Both the position numbers and the translations under genes were made by a program. The notes beneath the pieces were generated by a model that did no database searches, had not been told where the DNA came from, and saw only the letters and a program-made list of their open reading frames with translations. Shown here in pieces: positions 46,303 through 54,333 of a DNA stretch of 64,000 nucleotides; position 1 is the first letter of the stretch, and each line of letters opens with the position of its first letter. The stretch covers positions 1 through 64,000 of the forward strand of contig JBJEOA010000059.1 in assembly GCA_051880475.1 (NCBI GenBank). The letters are read 5' to 3'. The stretch is from JAUUSJ01 sp051880475 (GTDB lineage Bacteria > Bacillota > Clostridia > Lachnospirales > Lachnospiraceae).

Positions 46303-47244
46303 CTAGTCCATCTTCCTTTCAAACAATGCGTTTACAAACGCATCAGAGTCAAATTTTTGCAAGTCATCTATTTTTTCTCCAATTCCAATATATTTTACTG
46401 GAATTCCAAGTTCTGATTGAATCGCAATTGCGATACCACCCTTCGCAGTTCCGTCTAATTTTGTTAAAATAATTCCAGAAATATCTGCCACTTCTTTAAA
46501 CTGTTTTGCCTGTGCGAGAGCATTTTGTCCTGTTGTGCCGTCAAGCACAATTAATGTCTCTTTATAGGCATCGCTGTATTCCTTCTCAATAATTCTATTA
46601 ATCTTATTAAGCTCTGCCATTAAATTTTTCTTATTGTGAAGACGTCCCGCCGTATCACAAAGAAGAACATCTACATTTCTTGATTTTGCCGCCGCAATGG
46701 CATCATAGACAACTGCTGCTGGGTCGGAACCTTCATTTTGAGCAATAATATCTACGTTAGCTCTATGTGCCCACTCAGTAAGCTGCTCAATCGCTGCCGC
46801 ACGAAATGTATCTGCTGCCGCAAGCATAACCTTTTTATTTTGAGCTTTTAAAAGGGAAGCCATTTTTCCAATAGAAGTCGTCTTTCCAACGCCGTTGACA
46901 CCGATAACAAGCACAACAGATTTTCTATTTTCAAATTCATAGGCAGTATCTTCCACTCTCATCTGGTCTTTGATAATATTAATCAGTAATTCTCGACATT
47001 CTGAAGGTTCTTTTATTTTTTTCTCCCTCACCTGCTCCTTTAAATCATCAATGATATTCATTGTCGTATCAATACCAATATCACCCATAATTAAAGTTTC
47101 TTCTAATTCCTCGTAAAACTCATCATCAATTGCAGAAAATCCATTAAAAAGAGAATCAATTCCTGCCACGATATTATCTCTTGTCTTTGTGAGTCCTTTG
47201 ATCAATCGCTTAAAAAATCCAGGTTTCTTTCCTTGTTCTTCCAT
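46303..47244 (-). CDS. ftsY: Signal recognition particle receptor FtsY
   Basis: A 313-residue SRP GTPase with a short N-terminal amphipathic region in place of the long acidic A domain of E. coli. N domain about 15-95; G motifs GVNGVGKTTSIGK, DTFRAAAIEQL, DTAGRLHNK, TKLDGTAKGG and GIGEKIDDLQ. AAAGGAG fixes the ATG at 47244. It follows smc by 71 nt, as in most Firmicutes. Confidence 0.95.
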   Translation of the reverse strand: MEEQGKKPGFFKRLIKGLTKTRDNIVAGIDSLFNGFSAIDDEFYEELEETLIMGDIGIDTTMNIIDDLKEQVREKKIKEPSECRELLINIIKDQMRVEDTAYEFENRKSVVLVIGVNGVGKTTSIGKMASLLKAQNKKVMLAAADTFRAAAIEQLTEWAHRANVDIIAQNEGSDPAAVVYDAIAAAKSRNVDVLLCDTAGRLHNKKNLMAELNKINRIIEKEYSDAYKETLIVLDGTTGQNALAQAKQFKEVADISGIILTKLDGTAKGGIAIAIQSELGIPVKYIGIGEKIDDLQKFDSDAFVNALFERKMD

Positions 47245-47315
47245 ATTTTTTCTCCTTTTTCTTCTTTTATTCCTCTCCATTTATTATATAGCATAAAAAA
47301 TATTATTGTACAACC

Positions 47316-50300
47316 TTAATTTAAATCCTCCTCAATCAAATCAACAGAGATAAGGGTAGAAACTCCTTTTTCTTGCATCGTAATTCCATATAAAACATCG
47401 GCTGCAAGCATGGTTCCCCTTCTATGTGTAATGACAATAAACTGCGTATGTTCCGTAAGTTTATGCAAATACTGACTAAAACGATCTACATTAGAATCAT
47501 CTAATGCCGCCTCAATCTCGTCTAGGAGACAAAACGGAGAAGGTTTTAAATTTTGAATTGCAAATAAAAGTGCAATCGCAGTGAGAGCTTTTTCTCCTCC
47601 TGAAAGCTGCATCATATTTTGTAATTTTTTTCCAGGTGGCTGTGCAATAATCTGAATTCCCGATTGAAGAATATCGGTATCATCTAAAAGTTCTAACGTT
47701 CCTTTTCCGCCACCAAATAATTCTCTAAATACGATATGGAACATCTCTTTAATTTGTCCAAATTTCTCTTGAAATTGTTTTCTCATAGAAGCATCAAGCT
47801 CCCTTATAATACCGACTAAATTAGCCTCTGCCTTTTTGATATCCTCATACTGATTTTTCAAAAATTCATACCGCTTTGAAACTTCACCGTACTCTTCTAT
47901 CGCATTAATATTTACATTGCCAAGAGCTTTCATCTGTTTTTTAATAGATGAAATTTCATTTTTCATCGCAGTATAACTCATCTCTTTTTCTAATTGCATC
48001 TTTGAGGCTTGACTTGGAGTAAGTTCATAACTCTCCCATAAATATTCTTTTAACTCCGTAATCGTCTGTATCATTTTCTCTAATGTATTTTTTAATCGAT
48101 ATTCTTCCTTGTCAAGACGCATATCCTGAGCACTAAGTTCTTCTCTTTCTTTAAAGAACTGTTTTTGTTTTTTGGAAAGAAGATATTTTTCCTCATTTTT
48201 TTCTCGAAAAACTTCCTCTTCCGCATCAATCTCTTTTTGTAAAATTTTAATTCGTCGTTGAATATCCTCTATCTTAGAGAGAAGCAATCCTCTCTCTTTT
48301 TGCATTTCAGTTGCAAAATTTCCCTGCTCTTTGGCATCTTTTCTTTCTCTGTCTATATCCTCTTCTAATTTTTTCAAATTTTCTTGTATAAATTCTTGTC
48401 TCTGAGAAAGTGACTGGTATTCTAGCTGCAAAGAAACGAGCAAATCTTCTATCTGTTTTTTCTTCTCTTTTTCTTCTCGTAATCTATCTTCAATATTTTC
48501 AATCTGATCGAGAGATTTTTCTTTGACACCCTCCACATCTTGATGGTCTTTTTGGAGTTCTTCTTGGTCTTTTTCCAAAATAGCAAGCTGTTCCAATAAT
48601 TTTGTCTGCTCTTTTTGAAGAGCTATTTTTTGCTTTTCATTTGCCTCTAGAGATTGTCTTAACTGCTCTATGCGAAGGCGAAGTTCACTGTTTTCTAATT
48701 TCTTTGCCTGCTCCATTTTAACTGCTTCTTTTTCTTTAGCAGATAATTCTTCATATTCTTTTCTTAGCGACTGGTACTCTAATCTTACCTCTTCTAATTT
48801 ATCCTTTGCCTTTTTCATATCAGCGGAGAGCTTTTTCATCTCTCTTCTTCGCCCAAGAAGATTGCTGCTATTTTTAAAGGCACCTCCAGTCATAGCTCCT
48901 CCAGGATTGAGTGACTCTCCCTCTAGAGTTACAATTTTAAGAGAATATTGGTATTTTCTCTCAATAGCAATGGCATGGTCAATATGGTCTACTACTAAAA
49001 TTTTTCCAAGCAAATACTGTGATAAGTTTTTATATTTCTCATCTACTCTGATTAACTCGCTCGCCACACCAATTACCCCAGTCTCTAAAAATACGTCCTC
49101 TCTCATTAGACGCTCTCTTTTCTTCATACTAGTAAGAGGTAAAAATGTAGCTCGACCATAGCGATTTTTCTTCAAATACTCTATCATTTCTTTCGCAGTT
49201 TCTTCATTATCTGTGACAATATTTTGAATACTGCCACCAAGAGCAATTTCAATCGCTATCTCGTATTTTGCATCTACCTGAATAATATCAGCGACGACAC
49301 CAATAATTCCTGGTATTTCTGTCTTTTTTTCCATGACACGGCGAATACTATTTCCATATCCCTCGTATCTCTCCGTCATATTCTTTAAAGTCTCTAATTT
49401 AGACTGTGTAATTTGAATCTCGCTCGTCAATTTTTGCACAGAACGCTCATTCATTTCTCTAAGGTTTTGATTATTTTTTAATTTTTCTCGAAGAGCAATA
49501 CAACTAGTCTTTGCGTTTTCTTCTTCTTTTTTATTTTCCCTATAAGCTAGCTCTCGCTGCTTTAAGCTTTGTTTTTGCTCCTCCTCATCCTTTTTTAGAG
49601 TGAGAAGATTCTGATTTAAACTCACCTTCTGATAATTAATCTGCTCAATCATGGCTTCATAGCGACTTACCTTTTCTTTGACAGAACTTTGCGTTTCCAA
49701 AAGATTGTCTACTTTTTTTCGCTCGCCATCTCTTCGCTCTTCTAGATTTTTCAGCAGTTTTTCCTGCTTTTCATTTTCTTTTACTATCTTTACTTGCTCT
49801 GCCTGCTTTTTTGTAATCTGGTCACTGAGAGAGGAAAGTTCTTCCCTCGCCTCACTCTTTGTCTGCTCTTTTTGCTCGATACTTTCTTTTAATCTTTTTT
49901 GACCGAGCAAGAGCTGTTCTACCCTCATATCAAGAGCTCGAATTTGTTCCTCTAATACATTTTTTTGTCCATCCATTCTCTCTTTTGAGAGCTTTTGGTT
50001 ATTTAATGTATAGTTTACTTCCTCAATCTCTTTCTCAAACTGCTCAAGCTCTTTTTCTACTTTTTCATATTCAAACCTTGCTTTTTCTAAATCATTTCGT
50101 GTTTTTTCTAAATCTTCCTCAACAATGACGAGATTTGCCTCTATCTCTTGTCGCTCCTTCGTCTTTTTTTGATTCTCCAAGAAAAAATAATTTGCCTCAA
50201 GAAGCATGAGACGGTCTCGGTAGAGCAAATATTGTTTTGCCTTCTCAGCTTGTCTTGATAGAGGACCAACTTGTTTTTCAAGTTCCGATAAAATATCACT

Positions 50301-50873
50301 GACACGGCTTAAATTCTGTCTTTCTATATCAAGAGACTTTTCCGTCTCCGCCTTATTCTTCTTATACTTTACAATACCTGCCGCCTCGTCAAAAAGCTCT
50401 CTTCTATCTTCTGGCTTTCCACTTAAAATCTTGTCAATCTGTCCCTGACCGATAATAGAATAGCCTTCCTTTCCAATACCTGTGTCAAAAAATAGCTCAT
50501 GGATATCTCTTAACCGGCAGGCAGCTCCATTTAATAAATATTCACTCTCACCAGAGCGATATACTCTTCTTGCCACAGTCACTTCTTTATAAGAAATCGG
50601 AAGCTTTCCGTCTGAATTATCTAATGTAATGGCCACATACGCCGAACCTAAAGGTTTTCTATTTTCGGTACCGGAAAAAATAACGTCCTCCATCTTCGAA
50701 CCTCGAAGCTGCTTTGCACTTTGTTCTCCAAGAACCCAGCGAACAGCGTCCGCCACGTTACTCTTTCCACTGCCGTTAGGCCCTACAATACCCGTGATAC
50801 CATGTCGAAAATCAAAAATGATTTTATTTGCAAAGGACTTGAATCCATATACTTCGATTGATTTTAAATACAT
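47316..50873 (-). CDS. smc: Chromosome segregation protein SMC
   Basis: An 1185-residue condensin ATPase: Walker A GPNGSGKSNV at 32-41, coiled coil about 170-500, hinge about 500-670 (GGSIQNIVTDNEETA, GGAMTGG), second coil, and the C-terminal head with LSGGEKALTAIALLF and Walker B CLLDEIEAALDDSN. With ScpA and ScpB (not here) it compacts and aligns the chromosome. It starts 4 nt after rnc. Confidence 0.97.
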   Translation of the reverse strand: MYLKSIEVYGFKSFANKIIFDFRHGITGIVGPNGSGKSNVADAVRWVLGEQSAKQLRGSKMEDVIFSGTENRKPLGSAYVAITLDNSDGKLPISYKEVTVARRVYRSGESEYLLNGAACRLRDIHELFFDTGIGKEGYSIIGQGQIDKILSGKPEDRRELFDEAAGIVKYKKNKAETEKSLDIERQNLSRVSDILSELEKQVGPLSRQAEKAKQYLLYRDRLMLLEANYFFLENQKKTKERQEIEANLVIVEEDLEKTRNDLEKARFEYEKVEKELEQFEKEIEEVNYTLNNQKLSKERMDGQKNVLEEQIRALDMRVEQLLLGQKRLKESIEQKEQTKSEAREELSSLSDQITKKQAEQVKIVKENEKQEKLLKNLEERRDGERKKVDNLLETQSSVKEKVSRYEAMIEQINYQKVSLNQNLLTLKKDEEEQKQSLKQRELAYRENKKEEENAKTSCIALREKLKNNQNLREMNERSVQKLTSEIQITQSKLETLKNMTERYEGYGNSIRRVMEKKTEIPGIIGVVADIIQVDAKYEIAIEIALGGSIQNIVTDNEETAKEMIEYLKKNRYGRATFLPLTSMKKRERLMREDVFLETGVIGVASELIRVDEKYKNLSQYLLGKILVVDHIDHAIAIERKYQYSLKIVTLEGESLNPGGAMTGGAFKNSSNLLGRRREMKKLSADMKKAKDKLEEVRLEYQSLRKEYEELSAKEKEAVKMEQAKKLENSELRLRIEQLRQSLEANEKQKIALQKEQTKLLEQLAILEKDQEELQKDHQDVEGVKEKSLDQIENIEDRLREEKEKKKQIEDLLVSLQLEYQSLSQRQEFIQENLKKLEEDIDRERKDAKEQGNFATEMQKERGLLLSKIEDIQRRIKILQKEIDAEEEVFREKNEEKYLLSKKQKQFFKEREELSAQDMRLDKEEYRLKNTLEKMIQTITELKEYLWESYELTPSQASKMQLEKEMSYTAMKNEISSIKKQMKALGNVNINAIEEYGEVSKRYEFLKNQYEDIKKAEANLVGIIRELDASMRKQFQEKFGQIKEMFHIVFRELFGGGKGTLELLDDTDILQSGIQIIAQPPGKKLQNMMQLSGGEKALTAIALLFAIQNLKPSPFCLLDEIEAALDDSNVDRFSQYLHKLTEHTQFIVITHRRGTMLAADVLYGITMQEKGVSTLISVDLIEEDLN

Positions 50874-50877
50874 TTTT

Positions 50878-51561
50878 TTACATCCTTTGATTTTTTAGCA
50901 ATAGAATCGACTGATAAGCAGCCATCTGTTCTGCCGCTTTTTTCGTCTTTCCAACTCCCTTAGCGATTACCCTATCTCCAAGATGAGTTTCTACTGTAAA
51001 TTCCTTACAGTGGTCTGGTCCTGTAACCTTAATTAAATGATAAGAGAGTTTTTCTTTGCCTTTCCCTTGCACAATCTCTTGTAAAATTGTCTTAGCATCA
51101 TAAAATAACGCCTTATCTTCCAAATCATCTAGTAAAAACTTTCTCAAAAATTGTTTTACTGTCTCTAAACCGCTGTCTAAATACATAGCGCCAAGAAGTG
51201 CCTCAAAGGCGTCAGAAAGAATAGAATCTCTCTCTCTTCCCCCTGTCATATCCTCTCCTTTACTAAGATAAAGATAATCTCCCATATCAATTTCTCTCGC
51301 ACATAAAGACAGCGTATGTTCACATACAAGGCTAGAGCGAAGTTTTGTGAGTTCTCCCTCGTTCTTATCTGGATATAAATGATAGAGATATTCACTCACT
51401 GAGACTTCCAAAACTGCATCTCCTAAAAACTCTAATCTCTCATTATTTTGTTTTTTTTCCATCCTATTTTCATTTGCGTATGAGCTATGAATCAATGCCT
51501 GTTTTAATAAAGCTTTATTTTTAAATTCATACTGGATAATTTTTTCTAATTTTTTCGTAAT
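50878..51561 (-). CDS. rnc: Ribonuclease III, with an AUU start
   Basis: A 227-residue double-strand-specific RNase. The catalytic signature is ERLEFLGDAVLE, the second acidic site SDAFEALLGAMYLD, and the dsRBD covers about 155-227 (AKTILQEIVQ, GKTKKAAEQMAAYQSIL). A TTG at 51495 would remove the first 22 residues, including the conserved QYEFKNKALLKQALIHSSY. The frame reaches only to a TAG before 51573; within it AAGGGAG stands 5 nt before ATT at 51561-51559. So AUU (or the neighbouring AUU) is the most plausible start. AUU starts are rare and are known for infC, where they allow control by IF3. A sequencing error is the alternative. Confidence 0.88.
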   Translation of the reverse strand: MTKKLEKIIQYEFKNKALLKQALIHSSYANENRMEKKQNNERLEFLGDAVLEVSVSEYLYHLYPDKNEGELTKLRSSLVCEHTLSLCAREIDMGDYLYLSKGEDMTGGRERDSILSDAFEALLGAMYLDSGLETVKQFLRKFLLDDLEDKALFYDAKTILQEIVQGKGKEKLSYHLIKVTGPDHCKEFTVETHLGDRVIAKGVGKTKKAAEQMAAYQSILLLKNQRM

Positions 51562-51586
51562 AATTTCTCCCTTCTACTCATTTTAC

Positions 51587-51614
51587 AAAGCAGGATTGCC
51601 TGCTTTGCAGGCAA
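51587..51614 (-). promoter_or_regulatory. Two alternative hairpins between plsX and rnc
   Basis: AAAGCAGG (51587-51594) pairs with CCTGCTTT (51599-51606), while TTGCCTGC (51596-51603) pairs with GCAGGCAA (51607-51614). The two stems overlap and exclude each other, and they lie just before the rnc ribosome site. There is no U-tract. A role in coupling or RNase III self-cleavage is possible. Confidence 0.45.
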
Positions 51615-51615
51615 C

Positions 51616-52647
51616 CTAATTTGTTTCTTTTTTCTTTTTCACATCTAAGACAAATTTCTCAGCCATCGTTCCAGTTAAATCTTGTTGACTAAACTGTACA
51701 CACTGAATCATTGCATTTTTTGTCTCTTTTGCTGTTGCACTTCCGTGAATTTTCACAACCAATCCCTTTAATCCAAGAAGAGGTGCTCCACCGTACTCTG
51801 TGGCATCAAATGCTTTAAGCGTAGCTTTTAATCCCGGCTTTACTAATAATCCGCCAATCTTACCTCTCGTTGTGCTCATCATTCCGTCCTTAACAACTTT
51901 AATTAAAGTTTTTGAGAGTCCCTCTGATAGTTTCAAGATAACATTTCCAACAAACGCCTCACATACAATAACATCTGCTTTTCCCTGCATAATCTCGCCT
52001 GGCTCAATGCTTCCGATAAAGTTGATATCTTCACATTCTTTTAAAAGAGGATACGTCTCCTTTACTAGAGCATTTCCCTTCGCTTCCTCAGCACCAATAT
52101 TTACAATTGCCACTTTTGGATTTTCAATTCCAACAACACCCTTCATATAAATCGAACCCATTTTCGCAAACTGTACAAGATGAGACGATCTCGCATCAAC
52201 ATTAGCTCCACAGTCAATTAAGAGTGCCACACCCTTTGTCGTAGGTAAAAGCGGAGCAAGAGGAGCTCTCTCCACACCTTTTAACTTACCGACAATGGCC
52301 TGTCCTCCTACTAAAACTGCTCCACTGCTTCCGGCAGAAATAAAAGCATCCGCCTTTTTCTCTTTCACAAGCTTTAGCGCCACTACCATCGAAGAATCCT
52401 TCTTTCTCCTAATAGCGTCAACAGGTGACTCGTTACAGCTTATCTCCTCTGTCGTATGAATGATTCGAACCCGCTCTTTTGGTACATCATATTTTTTTAA
52501 CTCTTCTTTCACTTTATCAGAGTCTCCAACTAAATATACATCTAAATCTTCACATTCTTTGATTGCATCTACGACGCCTTTTATAATCTCATATGGTGCG
52601 TAGTCGCCACCCATAGCATCAACTGCCACTCTAACTTTTTTACCCAT
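51616..52647 (-). CDS. plsX: Phosphate acyltransferase PlsX
   Basis: A 343-residue enzyme that makes acyl-phosphate from acyl-ACP for phospholipid synthesis. Signature segments AVDAMGGDYAPYEIIKG, HTTEEISCNESPVDAIRRKKDSS in part (ISCNESPVDAIRRKKDSS), SAGSSGAVLVGG and GNVILKLSEG are intact. AAAGGAT precedes the ATG. In many Firmicutes acpP sits between plsX and rnc; here the gap is only 54 nt and no acpP is present. Confidence 0.95.
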   Translation of the reverse strand: MGKKVRVAVDAMGGDYAPYEIIKGVVDAIKECEDLDVYLVGDSDKVKEELKKYDVPKERVRIIHTTEEISCNESPVDAIRRKKDSSMVVALKLVKEKKADAFISAGSSGAVLVGGQAIVGKLKGVERAPLAPLLPTTKGVALLIDCGANVDARSSHLVQFAKMGSIYMKGVVGIENPKVAIVNIGAEEAKGNALVKETYPLLKECEDINFIGSIEPGEIMQGKADVIVCEAFVGNVILKLSEGLSKTLIKVVKDGMMSTTRGKIGGLLVKPGLKATLKAFDATEYGGAPLLGLKGLVVKIHGSATAKETKNAMIQCVQFSQQDLTGTMAEKFVLDVKKKKETN

Positions 52648-52724
52648 ACTTCTTATCCTTTCTCGCTCTTTTTCTAATAGAGTAATAGCGAAGTTTTCCT
52701 AAAAAAGGAAAACATAATAGTTTT

Positions 52725-52753
52725 AATTTATCATAAAAAAAACGATTATGCAA
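52725..52753 (-). promoter_or_regulatory. Promoter of plsX-rnc-smc-ftsY-ilvA
   Basis: TTGCAT (52753-52748) and TAAATT (52730-52725) on the minus strand with a 17-nt spacer, about 75 nt before plsX. Confidence 0.5.
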
Positions 52754-52822
52754 TAATTATGCCGATGAAACTACTGTGTTCCAAGCAAAAAAATAATTTT
52801 TTAAATTTTTTTCAAAAAACAT

Positions 52823-52851
52823 TTGACATTTTTCTCTCTATCGTATATAAT
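52823..52851 (+). promoter_or_regulatory. Promoter of tRNA-Arg
   Basis: TTGACA (52823-52828) and TATAAT (52846-52851) are both consensus, 17 nt apart, and 22 nt before the tRNA. Confidence 0.9.
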
Positions 52852-52873
52852 AGCATTTGTTCGAAACGAATAT

Positions 52874-52947
52874 GTGCTCATAGCTCAGTTGGATAGAGCA
52901 ATGGCCTTCTAAGCCATGTGTCCGGGGTTCGAATCCCTGTGGGCACG
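52874..52947 (+). tRNA. tRNA-Arg (anticodon TCT)
   Basis: A 74-nt cloverleaf: acceptor GTGCTCA with TGGGCAC (one T-G pair), D-stem GCTC/GAGC, anticodon stem ATGGC/GCCAT with loop CTTCTAA giving anticodon TCT for AGA, and the T-loop TTCGAAT. CCA is not encoded. AGA is expected to be a frequent Arg codon in this AT-rich genome. Confidence 0.97.
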
Positions 52948-52954
52948 CTAGATG

Positions 52955-52986
52955 CGGCAGTACCAAGTCGGTATTGCCGTTTTTTT
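52955..52986 (+). terminator. Terminator of tRNA-Arg
   Basis: CGGCAGTACC and GGTATTGCCG (about 52955-52979) form a stem with one G-T pair and are followed by seven T. Confidence 0.9.
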
Positions 52987-53121
52987 ATTGCTATCTAAAA
53001 CTTCATACTTTGCGTAAAAATAAAAAAAAGGAAGCCAAGACATTCGTCCTCACTTCCTTTTCGTTCTCTTCATCTTATCTTAGATATATCTTCTTCTACT
53101 ACTTATCACTTATATCTATCA

Positions 53122-54009
53122 TTAATCTAAATAGGATACCATCTTCACTGGCTTTCGATAGTCATATTTTACAATCTTTACTCCACCAATCGGATAAGGT
53201 GCAGAATTACTTGCGTTAATAACCTTTCCGTCTCCTATGTACATTGCTACATGATTAATATAACTTCCATAGCCATAAAAAATAAGGTCACCTTTTTTTA
53301 ACTGACTCTTTGAAATCGTCTTACCGCCCTGTGCCTGAGCTCTTGATACTCTAGGGATATTCACTCCATATTTTTTATAAATTGCCTGAACAAATCCAGA
53401 ACAATCAGCTCCTGATGTAAGGCTTGTACCACCCCATACATACTTAAGTCCAACGAATTTTTTTGCATAGGCTACCATCTCTTTTCGAATCTGATCTGTC
53501 GATTTCTCTTTTAATTCCACACGACCAGTTGTCTGTGATGTTTTCACAAAATTATACTCAATGCCAAGTCTTTTACAAACTGCCTTAGCAGGCACTAAAA
53601 TACAACTTCCTGTCTTCTCATATGTAACAATGGTAGGTGCTACTGGAAGTCTAAACATCTTCCCATCTAAAGTCGCCTCTTTTTGTCCGACTCTCAATAC
53701 TAGCTTTTGTCCTCGATAAGTTAATGTCAAAGTCTTTGAATTATCATCGTACTCTCTTCCCATCTGAGTTTCTCCAGACACAAACGCCTCGTAGTATGGA
53801 ATCATAACATAACCATCGATTGTAATTCCTGGACTAGTGAGTCTCGTACTCTTTCCATTATATGTAATAGAATGTTGTCTTCCCTCATATGTGATTGTTT
53901 TATTATCATAAGTTACTTTAATCGGCGATGCTGCCTGCGCCGTCACTGTCATGCCACATAGCATAAACAATGCCATCGTCAAAACAACAAGCTTTTTTAA
54001 ACCCTTCAT
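53122..54009 (-). CDS. Secreted NlpC/P60 peptidoglycan endopeptidase
   Basis: A 295-residue exported hydrolase. Signal peptide (about 1-27, ending AQAAS), a copper-amine-oxidase-N-like domain (about 30-160, with TIDGYVMIPYYEAF and ILVPAKAVCKRLG) and a C-terminal NlpC/P60 domain: catalytic Cys in GADCSGFVQAIYKKYG, His in NHVAMYIGDG. It should cut the stem peptide between D-Glu and the third residue. GAGAGGAC precedes the ATG at 54009. It has its own promoter about 160 nt upstream; the leader contains an AATTTCGAG/CTCGAAATT hairpin. Likely roles are cell separation or spore wall work. Confidence 0.93.
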   Translation of the reverse strand: MKGLKKLVVLTMALFMLCGMTVTAQAASPIKVTYDNKTITYEGRQHSITYNGKSTRLTSPGITIDGYVMIPYYEAFVSGETQMGREYDDNSKTLTLTYRGQKLVLRVGQKEATLDGKMFRLPVAPTIVTYEKTGSCILVPAKAVCKRLGIEYNFVKTSQTTGRVELKEKSTDQIRKEMVAYAKKFVGLKYVWGGTSLTSGADCSGFVQAIYKKYGVNIPRVSRAQAQGGKTISKSQLKKGDLIFYGYGSYINHVAMYIGDGKVINASNSAPYPIGGVKIVKYDYRKPVKMVSYLD

Positions 54010-54164
54010 AATAAAATTGTCCTCTCTTTCTATTGGTATCCAAAATTTTTCTCTCATTGTCTTTCGTCTTTCTATGTCCTACTTTGTATACTTCCCTGTT
54101 TTTGGACAAAAAATAATTTCGAGCCTTTTTATTCATTTTTCTCGAAATTTTTTCCATGTTTTAT

Positions 54165-54192
54165 ATTTTAACACATTTTTAATATTTGTCAA
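54165..54192 (-). promoter_or_regulatory. Promoter of the NlpC/P60 gene
   Basis: TTGACA (54192-54187) and TAAAAT (54170-54165) on the minus strand with a 16-nt spacer. The leader is about 150 nt. Confidence 0.6.
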
Positions 54193-54250
54193 GTTTTTAT
54201 TACAAATTTATTAACAATTCTTGTTTTTTATAATGAAATCGCCATTGCTA

Positions 54251-54291
54251 TTTGTGACTCCCCACGGACAAACCTATGAGGGAGTCACAAA
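54251..54291 (-). terminator. Inverted repeat after the helicase-nuclease gene
   Basis: TTTGTGACTCCC (54251-54262) and GGGAGTCACAAA (54280-54291) form a perfect 12-bp stem with a 17-nt loop. No long U-tract follows, so termination would be weak. Confidence 0.55.
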
Positions 54292-54333
54292 ACTATAACG
54301 ACAACTTCATAAAAAATATATTTATCCTTCTTC

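Noticed and set aside
53918..54157. 79-codon open frame across the NlpC/P60 start
   Set aside because: It overlaps the signal peptide region in another frame and has no ribosome site or family resemblance.
54010..54164. Possible c-di-AMP riboswitch in the leader of the NlpC/P60 gene
   Set aside because: Such genes often carry one, but the conserved GC-rich aptamer boxes are absent; only a simple hairpin is seen.
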